From: Streptosporangiaceae bacterium | Lineage (GTDB): Bacteria > Actinomycetota > Actinomycetes > Streptosporangiales > Streptosporangiaceae | DNA length: 36,177 nt | Direction: 5' to 3' | NCBI GenBank assembly: GCA_019245115.1 | Contig: JAFARZ010000206.1 | Coordinates: forward strand, 1-36,177 | In this document: positions 23,993 through 30,792 of the stretch, piece by piece | How the letters are laid out: each line of letters begins with the position of its first letter | Numbering within the stretch: position 1 is the first letter of the stretch | Made by a program: the position numbers and the translations under genes | Notes under the pieces: generated by a model | Database searches by the model: none | What the model was told of the DNA's origin: nothing | The model's input: the letters and a program-made list of their open reading frames with translations, nothing else

Positions 23993-24973
23993 ATGACCAG
24001 CGTCGCATCCGCCGGGGCCGGCACTGTAGCCACGGCACAGCGGCCGCCGCGGCTGCTGCTCACCCTGCTCGGGGACTACTGGTGGCAGCGGTCGGAGCCG
24101 CTGCCGTCCGCGGCGATCGTCGCCGTGCTCGCCGAGTTCGGGGTCAGCGACTCCGCGGCCAGGGCCGCGCTCAGCCGGCTGACCCGCAACGGCCTGCTGA
24201 TCACCTCCAAGACCGGCCGCAGCACCTATGTCCAGCTCAGCACGCGGGCCGCGGCGGTACTCGACGACGGCGCCCGCCGCATCTTCTCCTTCGGCGCCGC
24301 GAACCAGCCGTGGGACGGCATGTGGTCCCTCGTCGCCTTCTCCATCCCGGAGGACAACCGGACGGCGCGCGACCACCTGCGCAAACAGTTGCGCTGGCTC
24401 GGCTTCGCCCCCCTCTACGACGGCCTGTGGGTCTCTCCGCGCGACCACGCCGCCGAGGTGACCGGCCATCTGAAGGATCTCGGTATCACCACTGCCACCG
24501 CCTTCCGCGCCACATCCGTGCCGGGCCAGGACGATATCCCGGCGCGCGCGTGGGACCTGAACGGGCTGCGCGCCCGGTACGAGCACTTCATCGCCTTCGC
24601 CGGGAAGCTGCGGGACACGACGGCCGCCGGGCTGGTACCGGCGGCCGACGCGCTGGTGGCCCGCACCCGGGTGATGGACGAGTGGCGGGCCTTCCCCGGG
24701 CTGGACCCCGACCTGCCGGCCGAACTGCTGCCTGGCGGATGGCCCCGCGCGGCCGCGCGGGAGCTGTTCATCTGCTGCTATGACCTGCTCGGACCGCTCG
24801 CCGCCAAGCGAGTGCGCCAGATCATCGCTGCTTACAGCCCGGAACTGGCGCGCCGCGCTGCTTACCACAGCTCGAAGCTGAAACTCGAGGGGGGTCCCGG
24901 GGGGGACCCCTCCCCCCGGCGAGAAAACTTGGCGCCGGACACACTAGACCACGAGCATCACAGCGGCGGATGA
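23993..24973 (+). CDS. PaaX-family transcriptional regulator
   Basis: A 326-residue regulator of the PaaX type. The N-terminal winged-helix region at about residues 15-85 (LLLTLLGDYWWQ, then FGVSDSAARAALSRLTRNGLL) is followed by the PaaX central domain with WDGMWSLVAFSIPEDNRTARDHLRKQ and LGFAPLYDGLWVSP. PaaX repressors sense aryl-CoA thioesters in phenylacetate catabolism; related proteins serve other catabolic operons. ATG at 23993 has GGGAGG about 7 bases upstream; an in-frame GTG at 23954 lies inside the operator and is rejected. The C-terminal ~30 residues run through a G/C homopolymer tract and look non-conserved. The following alcohol dehydrogenase begins 27 bases downstream and is probably co-transcribed. 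Confidence 0.85.
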   Translation: MTSVASAGAGTVATAQRPPRLLLTLLGDYWWQRSEPLPSAAIVAVLAEFGVSDSAARAALSRLTRNGLLITSKTGRSTYVQLSTRAAAVLDDGARRIFSFGAANQPWDGMWSLVAFSIPEDNRTARDHLRKQLRWLGFAPLYDGLWVSPRDHAAEVTGHLKDLGITTATAFRATSVPGQDDIPARAWDLNGLRARYEHFIAFAGKLRDTTAAGLVPAADALVARTRVMDEWRAFPGLDPDLPAELLPGGWPRAAARELFICCYDLLGPLAAKRVRQIIAAYSPELARRAAYHSSKLKLEGGPGGDPSPRRENLAPDTLDHEHHSGG

Positions 24974-25000
24974 TTGCATGCGAACATCCAGGAGGTTCGC

Positions 25001-26107
25001 GTGAAGACTAGGGCAGCGGTGCTCAGGGACATCGGCAAGGACTGGGAGATCACCGAGCTTGACCTCGACCCGCCCAGGGCGGGAGAGGTGCTGATCCGGT
25101 ACGTCGCGTCCGGGATGTGCCACTCCGATGACCACCTCCGCACCGGGGATATCCCCGTCCGCTACCCGATCGTGGGCGGCCACGAGGGAGCCGGGATCAT
25201 CGAGGAGACCGGCCCCGCGGTCGACCGGCTCAAGGCCGGTGACCACGTGGTCTGCTCGTTCCTGCCGGTCTGCGGGCACTGCCGGTTCTGCGCCCGCGGC
25301 ATGAGCAACCTGTGCGACCTGGGTGCGCTGCTGATCAGCAACAGCCTGCCCGATGGGACGTTCCGTTTCCACGGCGACGGCGAGGACTACGGCCAGATGT
25401 GCCTGGTCGGGACGTTCTCCCAGTACGCGGTGGTCTCCGAGCACTCGGTGGTGAAGATCGACGACGACCTGCCGCTGGAGGCGGCGGCGCTGGTCGGCTG
25501 CGGCGTGCCCACCGGGTGGGGAACCGCGGTCAACGCGGGCGGCGTGCGGCCGGGCGACACGACCGTGGTGTACGGCATCGGCGGCGTGGGCATCAATGCC
25601 GTCCAGGGGGCGGCGGCCGCGGGCGCGCGGCACGTCATCGCTGTCGACCCGGTGGCGTTTAAGCTGGAGGTGGCCGCGCGGCTCGGCGCGACGCACACCG
25701 CCGGCGACGCCGAGGCCGCCCAGGAGATCGTCACCGAGGTCACCAGGGGGGTCGGCGCGGACCAGGCGCTGATCACCATGGGCGTGGTGACCGAGGAGAC
25801 CATCACCAGCGCGTTCGCCGCGATCCGCAAGGGCGGCACCGTGGTGATCACCGGCCTGGGCGGACTGGGGAAGAAGACGATCCAGCTCCCCAGCTTCGAG
25901 CTCACGCTGTTCGAGAAGCAGCTCAAGGGCGCGTTGTTCGGCGGCGGGAACCCGTTCGAGGAGATCCCGCGGATGCTGGACCTCTACCGCGCCGGGAAGC
26001 TCAAGCTGGACGAGCTCATCACCACTCGCTACCGGCTGGACGAGGTCAACCAGGGCTATCGCGACATGCTGGACGGCCGCAACGTCCGCGGCGTCATCGT
26101 TCACTGA
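25001..26107 (+). CDS. NDMA-dependent, mycofactocin-type zinc alcohol dehydrogenase (second copy)
   Basis: A 368-residue paralogue of the 9148-10251 product with the same layout: MKTRAAVLRD start, catalytic zinc ligands Cys40, His61 and Glu62, structural zinc ligands Cys91, Cys94, Cys97 and Cys105, and YGIGGVGINAVQG for NAD. It matches the NDMA-dependent alcohol dehydrogenase family linked to mycofactocin. The GTG start at 25001 follows AGGAGG by 5-6 bases; the upstream in-frame extension adds nine residues without a ribosome site. It lies behind the PaaX-like regulator, so both paralogues fall under copies of the same promoter block. No mycofactocin biosynthesis gene is in the window. Confidence 0.88.
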   Translation: MKTRAAVLRDIGKDWEITELDLDPPRAGEVLIRYVASGMCHSDDHLRTGDIPVRYPIVGGHEGAGIIEETGPAVDRLKAGDHVVCSFLPVCGHCRFCARGMSNLCDLGALLISNSLPDGTFRFHGDGEDYGQMCLVGTFSQYAVVSEHSVVKIDDDLPLEAAALVGCGVPTGWGTAVNAGGVRPGDTTVVYGIGGVGINAVQGAAAAGARHVIAVDPVAFKLEVAARLGATHTAGDAEAAQEIVTEVTRGVGADQALITMGVVTEETITSAFAAIRKGGTVVITGLGGLGKKTIQLPSFELTLFEKQLKGALFGGGNPFEEIPRMLDLYRAGKLKLDELITTRYRLDEVNQGYRDMLDGRNVRGVIVH

Positions 26108-26209
26108 GGCCGGCCGCCCCCGGATCCCTGGCCCGGGCGGGAAGCTGTCGAACCCGGACACTGGATGACGATAGCATTTGCGTGGCGGAAATCAGTTACG
26201 GGAGGCTGG

Positions 26210-27022
26210 ATGACCGCGCAACCAAGCTGGGTCCCAGACGGCATCGACACGTCGAAGGCCAATCCTGCCCGCGTCTATGACTACTGGCTGGGCGGCAGCC
26301 ACAATTTCCGTTCCGACCAGGACCTGGCCCGCGCGATCATCGCGGTCGAGCCCAATGTCCGCAACGTGGCCCGCGCCAACCGCGCCTTCCTGGACCGGGC
26401 GGTGCGCTTCATGTCGCAGGCCGGCGTCCGTCAGTTCATCGATCTCGGCTCCGGGATCCCGACCGAGCGCAACGTGCACGAGGTGGCCCAGGAGGCGGCG
26501 GCCGGGACGCGGGTGGTCTACGTCGACATCGACGAGGTCGCCGTCGCGCACAGCAGGCTCCTGCTGGAGGGCAACCCTGACGCGGCCATAGTCCACGCCG
26601 ACGTCCGCGACCCGGCAAAGATCCTCGGCGATCCGGCGACCCAGCTGCTGATCGACTTCGACCAGCCGGTCGGCCTGCTGCTGGCCTCGGTCCTGCCCTT
26701 CCTGTCCGACGGCGAAGACCCGTGGCGGGTGGTCGCCGAGTTCCGCGACGCCATGGCGGCGGGCGGTTTCGTCGCGCTCAGCCACGGCACCCAGGAAGCC
26801 AAGCCGGAAGTGGGGCAGGCGCTGGAGAAGGTGTACAATACCCGGGTGGCCATCCAGGCGACGTTCCGCCCGCGCGAGGAGATCCTGCGGTTCTTCGACG
26901 GCTTTTCCCTGGTGGATCCCGGCCTGGTCTACACGCCGTTGTGGCGGCCCGGCCCGGACGATGAGGTATCCGGTGACCCGTGTGACTTCTGGCTCCTGTG
27001 CGGTGTGGGGAAGAAGAGGTAA
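26210..27022 (+). CDS. SAM-dependent methyltransferase, DUF574 family
   Basis: A 270-residue protein of the actinomycete DUF574 methyltransferase family (Methyltransf_19). The family start DTSKANPARVYDYWLGGSHN is at residues ~10-29, the SAM-binding motif FIDLGSGIPT at ~79-88, an acidic strand end VVYVDIDEVA, and ALSHGTQ later. Members are common in actinomycetes with poorly defined substrates. The ATG at 26210 is chosen because GGGAGG lies just upstream; an ATG at 26165 would add 15 residues without a ribosome site. It stands alone, 102 bases after the dehydrogenase and convergent with the flavin monooxygenase, whose stop is 8 bases away. Confidence 0.85.
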   Translation: MTAQPSWVPDGIDTSKANPARVYDYWLGGSHNFRSDQDLARAIIAVEPNVRNVARANRAFLDRAVRFMSQAGVRQFIDLGSGIPTERNVHEVAQEAAAGTRVVYVDIDEVAVAHSRLLLEGNPDAAIVHADVRDPAKILGDPATQLLIDFDQPVGLLLASVLPFLSDGEDPWRVVAEFRDAMAAGGFVALSHGTQEAKPEVGQALEKVYNTRVAIQATFRPREEILRFFDGFSLVDPGLVYTPLWRPGPDDEVSGDPCDFWLLCGVGKKR

Positions 27023-27030
27023 CCCCCCGG

Positions 27031-28266
27031 TTAAAACAAACTGTCCGGCAGGCCGAAGTGCACGCGCGCCAGCTCCCCCGCCGTGGTCAGGTGCTGGGCG
27101 GCGATGTGCCCGCGGTACATCGCCACGTCCCGGTAGTAACGCTGCAGCCGGGTGCCGCGCCGGGCCGACGACGACGAGGCGGCCGCGAAGATGACCTCGA
27201 CCGCCGCGGCCGCGAGCTGGCCGGCCTGCTGGATCATGGCGTACAGCCGCACGTCGTCCTCCCGGCTGAACGGCTGCCCGGTCCGGACCCAGCGCCGCGC
27301 GAGCTCCATGTACCGCTCGCCGGCCCGCAGCACGATCGCCTCCGCGGTGTCCGCCAGCGCCAGCGCCTGCCCGAACGGCCGCTGGTGATCCGGATGGGTG
27401 TACCGGGGCACCTGCGGCGGGAAATAGGTCAGCTTGGTGGTGATGATCTGCTCGAACTCGTCCAGCGCCGCCCAGGCCGCGCCGATCACCGGAATGACGA
27501 GCCCGGCGTGGTAGACGGAATAGATGCGCCCGCAGTACAGCGGGTTCCCGTGCAGGGCGGCGCCCGGGGCCTGCTCGCTGCCGTGGGTCCAGTCGGCCGG
27601 CGCGGTGCGGTGTGCCGGGACGAAGACGCCGTCCACCCGGACGCTGTTCGACCCGCTGGAGTTCATCCCCAGCATGCGGCCGTCACCCCAGTCGTCCAGC
27701 ACCGTGACCTCATCGCGAGGCAGCACGGCGGTGATCCGGTCCGTGGTCCCGGTCACCAGCGCGTTGCCCATGAAATGGGTGGCGTGCGCGATGCCCGAGC
27801 AGTAGTCCCACGTGCCGGAGACCAGGAACCCGCCCGCCTCCCCTCCCCCCTTCCTCACCCGTTCCGCTGTGCCCATCGGCGGCGCCCGGTGCGGAGCGCG
27901 GAAGTCGCCCGATGGCCCGAAGATGTCTCGCTGGCCGGCCTCGGTGAAGTAGGCGCCTATGCCGAGCGCGTGGTGCGCGCCGAGCGTCAGCGCCCAGCCG
28001 GTGCCGGGATCGCCCGTCGAAACGGCCAGCATCGCCTGCCAGAATGTCGGCAGGTCGAATTCATAGCCGCCGAAGCGGCGCGGCTGAAGCATCCGGTAGA
28101 AGCCCGCCGCGGTGAACTGCCGGTCGAGTTCCGCCGTGTGGTGCCCGATCCGTTCCGCCTGGTCCTGCTGGTCGCGGATGGCCGGGATGAGGGCCCGCGC
28201 CCGGCCGATGATCATCTCGGGCGTCAGGCCCTGCTCGGGAACCGGCACGGTCTCGGGGACTGGCAC
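27031..28266 (-). CDS. Acyl-CoA-dehydrogenase-fold flavin monooxygenase (HsaA / HpaB-C2-like)
   Basis: A 411-residue protein of the acyl-CoA dehydrogenase superfamily with the C-terminal domain seen in two-component FMNH2- or FADH2-dependent monooxygenases (Acyl-CoA_dh_2 type) acting on phenols, steroids or sulfur compounds. Visible features are FYRMLQPRRFGGYEFDLPTFW early, GDPGTGWALTLGAHH, a strand WDYCSGIAHATHF and C-terminal helices with ARRGTRLQRYYRDVAMYRGH. No acyl-CoA dehydrogenase catalytic Glu context is obvious. The GTG start at 28266 is preceded by AGGAAGG at 8 bases; a longer upstream frame is low-complexity. A reductase partner is not encoded nearby. It is divergent from the cupin dioxygenase, suggesting consecutive steps. 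Confidence 0.8.
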   Translation of the reverse strand: MPVPETVPVPEQGLTPEMIIGRARALIPAIRDQQDQAERIGHHTAELDRQFTAAGFYRMLQPRRFGGYEFDLPTFWQAMLAVSTGDPGTGWALTLGAHHALGIGAYFTEAGQRDIFGPSGDFRAPHRAPPMGTAERVRKGGGEAGGFLVSGTWDYCSGIAHATHFMGNALVTGTTDRITAVLPRDEVTVLDDWGDGRMLGMNSSGSNSVRVDGVFVPAHRTAPADWTHGSEQAPGAALHGNPLYCGRIYSVYHAGLVIPVIGAAWAALDEFEQIITTKLTYFPPQVPRYTHPDHQRPFGQALALADTAEAIVLRAGERYMELARRWVRTGQPFSREDDVRLYAMIQQAGQLAAAAVEVIFAAASSSSARRGTRLQRYYRDVAMYRGHIAAQHLTTAGELARVHFGLPDSLF

Positions 28267-28362
28267 AGTTCTGACCTTCCTGCGGCCGGCCGGGTTAGGC
28301 AAGCGGTGCGCGAGCGGTAAACGAGTGCTTGTCGCGGGCGGACATTTCCGGCGGGTCACCGG

Positions 28363-28394
28363 TTGTGCTCCGGTCACGTTGTGCTGCGGTCACG
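28363..28394 (+). repeat. 16-bp tandem direct repeat in the divergent promoter region
   Basis: TTGTGCTCCGGTCACG (28363-28378) is followed at once by TTGTGCTGCGGTCACG (28379-28394), 15 of 16 identical, with a further GGGTCACCGG just before. The repeat lies in the 195-base gap between the monooxygenase and cupin genes and may be a paired regulator site. The remainder of the gap has GAGCG/GCGAG iterations leading into the ribosome site of the cupin. Confidence 0.55.
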
Positions 28395-28461
28395 GGAGAG
28401 AGACGCTGGTGTTCGACCGAGCGGAGCGAGCAGGGCGAGCACAGCGAGCAGAGGAGGTCCG

Positions 28462-28986
28462 ATGGCGGGCAGCGAGTTCTGGCGGGAGCTCAAACCGGTG
28501 GCGCAGGTTTTCCGGCCCGGAGCGTTGCCGGAGGCCTATGTTTCCAATGCGGCCACCGATGACGAGCGATTTTACGCGCCGCTGTCGGAGACGGTCGGGA
28601 CGAGGCCGCTGTGGATCTCCCCCGGCCAGAACCGCTGGTGTGACGTGCTGATGTGCCGCGGCGCCGGGCTGGTGAACCGGCACTACCATCCGCAGCAGGT
28701 GTTCGCCTACACCATCTCCGGCAGATGGGGCTATCTCGAGCACGACTGGGTCGCGACCGCGGGCGACTGGATCTACGAGGCGCCGGGCGAGGCGCACACG
28801 CTGGTCGCCTATGAGTCCGACGAGCCGATGCGGGTGACCTTCAACGTCACGGGGCCGCTGATCTGGCTGGACGAGAACGGCGATCCGGCCGGCCACTTCG
28901 ACGTGTTCGACTACATCGAACTGTGCCGCGCGCACTACGACAAGGCCGGGCTGGGCGCCAGCTACATCGACCGTCTCATCCGTTGA
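28462..28986 (+). CDS. Cupin dioxygenase, 2,4'-dihydroxyacetophenone dioxygenase-like
   Basis: A 174-residue single-domain cupin. The first cupin motif is NRHYHPQQVFAYTISGRWGY with His74 and His76, the second EAPGEAHTLV with His112, giving a likely three-His non-haem iron site; Glu93 and His94 lie where a fourth ligand could be. The overall pattern (WISPGQNRWCDVLMCRG before, EHDWVATAGDWIYEAPG between) is that of the 2,4'-dihydroxyacetophenone dioxygenase family, which cleaves the aromatic-ketone side chain C-C bond. ATG at 28462 has GAGGAGG 5 bases upstream. Its divergent flavin monooxygenase neighbour could supply a hydroxylated substrate. The exact substrate is inferred only by family. Confidence 0.8.
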   Translation: MAGSEFWRELKPVAQVFRPGALPEAYVSNAATDDERFYAPLSETVGTRPLWISPGQNRWCDVLMCRGAGLVNRHYHPQQVFAYTISGRWGYLEHDWVATAGDWIYEAPGEAHTLVAYESDEPMRVTFNVTGPLIWLDENGDPAGHFDVFDYIELCRAHYDKAGLGASYIDRLIR

Positions 28987-29056
28987 AAACCCTTTTTACG
29001 ACGAACGGCTGTGGTGCTTCCAACCGAAATCCAGGGAGCCCACTAGGCTCCTACGC

Positions 29057-30355
29057 ATGTCTCCGATGTCCCGCGGCCGCAAGAGCAAGAAGCAAAAGAA
29101 GGCTCAGAAGTCCCGGAAACGTGCCACCACCAAGGTGATACGGCCGGCGCCCGGCGATGGTTCGCCGGTGCGGGAATCCGAGCAGCTCAGCGCCTCGCGA
29201 GAGCCTCCGGAATGGTTCGGCCCGTCGATCGCGCGAGTCCTCGGCCAGGTCGACGCGATCGTGTCCGCCGCCAGTCCCCGCGAACTCGAACAGGTTACGG
29301 CGGAGCTTACCGGAGCGGAATTGCATCGAGCGCTGCGCGAGGAGCGTACAGGGCTGTGGTTCGAATGGTGGTTTGACGAACTGGCCGGCGCGGCAGCCGA
29401 ACAAGTCCGAGCGGAGTCGGACGCCGGCACGTGGCAGGCCCCGTGGCGATTGCTGCACGGTCTGGCCTCCGTCGGCTCGCCCGCGCTGCGGGGTATCGCC
29501 GTGCAAGCCGCTGGCGACGCCCGGAAGGCGCTCAGCCCCGAGCAATTGGCCGGGCAGCCGGACTGGCTTGGATTGTGCCCGGACGCGGCCGTTACCGGCG
29601 GACTGTGGGTGATGCGGGACGACTATGGGACCCGGTTCGCTGTTCTGGCCGAATACGGCTACCCGGGGGGCGTCGATCCGTCGGTCTTCCTGTTCGACAT
29701 CGACGCATGCGGGCTCATCACTCTTGCTTCCGCGGGCGTGTTCGATTCAGTTGATGAGGCTGTCACGGCCTGGCGAGAAGGAAAGGGGGACGCCGCGGAT
29801 GGCGCCCAGCCGGAACCGGTCGCGGGATATGATCAGCTCACCTGCCTGGTGTACTGCGATATCGGCAGCGAGTTCTTCCACGGAAACGAGCCTCGGCCCT
29901 TTACAGACAATTTCTTCCGGGCCAATCGCCGCGCGCATGACATCGCCGTCGTGCTGGAGCGACAGGGACAGCGGTGGCCGCAGACACGCAACTTGTATCA
30001 GGACCTGGCGATTGAACCCGCAGTAAAAGCGTTCAGCGCCTGGTACGCGCGGAGGCACGAGTCCGAGCCTCATGAAGAGGCAGTCCGGTGGCTCGCCGGC
30101 GACTGGCTCGAAGGAAAACTGCCGGGAACCGAACACGCCGTCTCACCGCATCGCGTTGCGGACTTGCTCCAGTACATGGATGATGACTGGCTTCCCGGCG
30201 AGCCTGTCACGATCGCGGCGCGGGCTCTGCTGCCCGAGTGGGTCCGCTGGAACGGAGCGGAGGCGGGGATTCGCGCTGGACTGATCGAGCGCTCAGCCGC
30301 CGTCGCGGCCGGCGAGCCATGGAACACTGATGAGTGCCCGGCATTCATGTTCTGA
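29057..30355 (+). CDS. Conserved-looking hypothetical protein with basic N-terminus
   Basis: A 432-residue protein I do not recognise beyond the impression of a conserved actinomycete family. It begins with a very basic segment (RGRKSKKQKKAQKSRKR, residues 6-22), then an acidic, Trp-rich globular region (PPEWFGPSIARVLGQVDAIV, GLWFEWWFDELAGAA). No signal peptide, membrane helix or enzymatic motif is apparent. The N-terminus could bind nucleic acid or ribosomes; this is a guess. Two Met starts are possible, 29057 and 29066. A 6-bp hairpin, GGAGCC-CACTA-GGCTCC (29035-29051), sits directly before the start and may cover the translation start region. The gene is somewhat less GC-rich than its neighbours and stands alone. 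Confidence 0.65.
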   Translation: MSPMSRGRKSKKQKKAQKSRKRATTKVIRPAPGDGSPVRESEQLSASREPPEWFGPSIARVLGQVDAIVSAASPRELEQVTAELTGAELHRALREERTGLWFEWWFDELAGAAAEQVRAESDAGTWQAPWRLLHGLASVGSPALRGIAVQAAGDARKALSPEQLAGQPDWLGLCPDAAVTGGLWVMRDDYGTRFAVLAEYGYPGGVDPSVFLFDIDACGLITLASAGVFDSVDEAVTAWREGKGDAADGAQPEPVAGYDQLTCLVYCDIGSEFFHGNEPRPFTDNFFRANRRAHDIAVVLERQGQRWPQTRNLYQDLAIEPAVKAFSAWYARRHESEPHEEAVRWLAGDWLEGKLPGTEHAVSPHRVADLLQYMDDDWLPGEPVTIAARALLPEWVRWNGAEAGIRAGLIERSAAVAAGEPWNTDECPAFMF

Positions 30356-30792
30356 GCGCCAGTGAAAATGTACCGAGCACGGTTGGGACGTGCCACCACC
30401 GCCCGTTCGTTATAAATGAGCGTCTAGCTTCAGCGCCGTCCATGATCATGGGTCGTAGGCGGTAACTATTCCCGCAAACGACCCATGATCATGGAAGAAC
30501 GCGGCACGAGGACATACATATTGTCACAAGCTAGACAACGCCGGCGATAGGCTCTCCCAGCTGGGCAGTGCAGATCCCCTGCTATTGCGACATAGCGGGC
30601 ATTGCAGGCTCCCGCCTTGCGGAAGAAAAGGGTCTCGCGGAAGAAAAGGTGCCGGAAACCGGCGCCCTATCCTCCGTAAGGCCCTTATTTTCCACGCCGC
30701 TGGATGGCGGGCTCCGGACATAGCATGGCAGACATAGGCAAAACGCCCAGGCGCCCGAGACGCCGAGATGAGCTGCGTTTAACGAAGGCGGG
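30356..30792. other. Non-coding stretch with a large inverted repeat and a short direct repeat
   Basis: No credible gene is present. It contains the 18-bp-arm inverted repeat at 30439-30495, listed separately. GCGGAAGAAAAGG occurs twice, at 30619-30631 and 30637-30649, with an 18-base period. TTCGTTATAAA at 30406-30416 also occurs at 13662-13672. It separates the plus-strand hypothetical gene from the convergent end of the HMT-MTHFR gene, so a bidirectional terminator is expected, but no classic one is seen. Confidence 0.5.
30439..30495. repeat. Perfect 18-bp inverted repeat with nested palindromes
   Basis: Left arm TCCATGATCATGGGTCGT (30439-30456) and right arm ACGACCCATGATCATGGA (30478-30495) are exact reverse complements around a 21-base spacer. 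Each arm itself holds the 12-bp palindrome CCATGATCATGG, so the element can fold either as one long stem or as two small cruciforms. It may be a mobile palindromic repeat, a convergent terminator or a protein site; which one is not decided. Confidence 0.75.

Noticed and set aside
29035..29051. Riboswitch before the 432-residue protein
   Set aside because: Only a 6-bp hairpin is visible, far too small for a known riboswitch; noted in the gene entry instead.
13662..30416. TTCGTTATAAA at 13662-13672 and 30406-30416 as a shared regulatory site
   Set aside because: Eleven bases match but flanks agree only loosely and neither precedes a gene in a consistent way.
30524..30721. 65-codon minus-strand frame in the 30.4-30.8 kb gap
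   Set aside because: No ribosome site and a biased Arg/Pro/Ser composition; it crosses the direct repeat.
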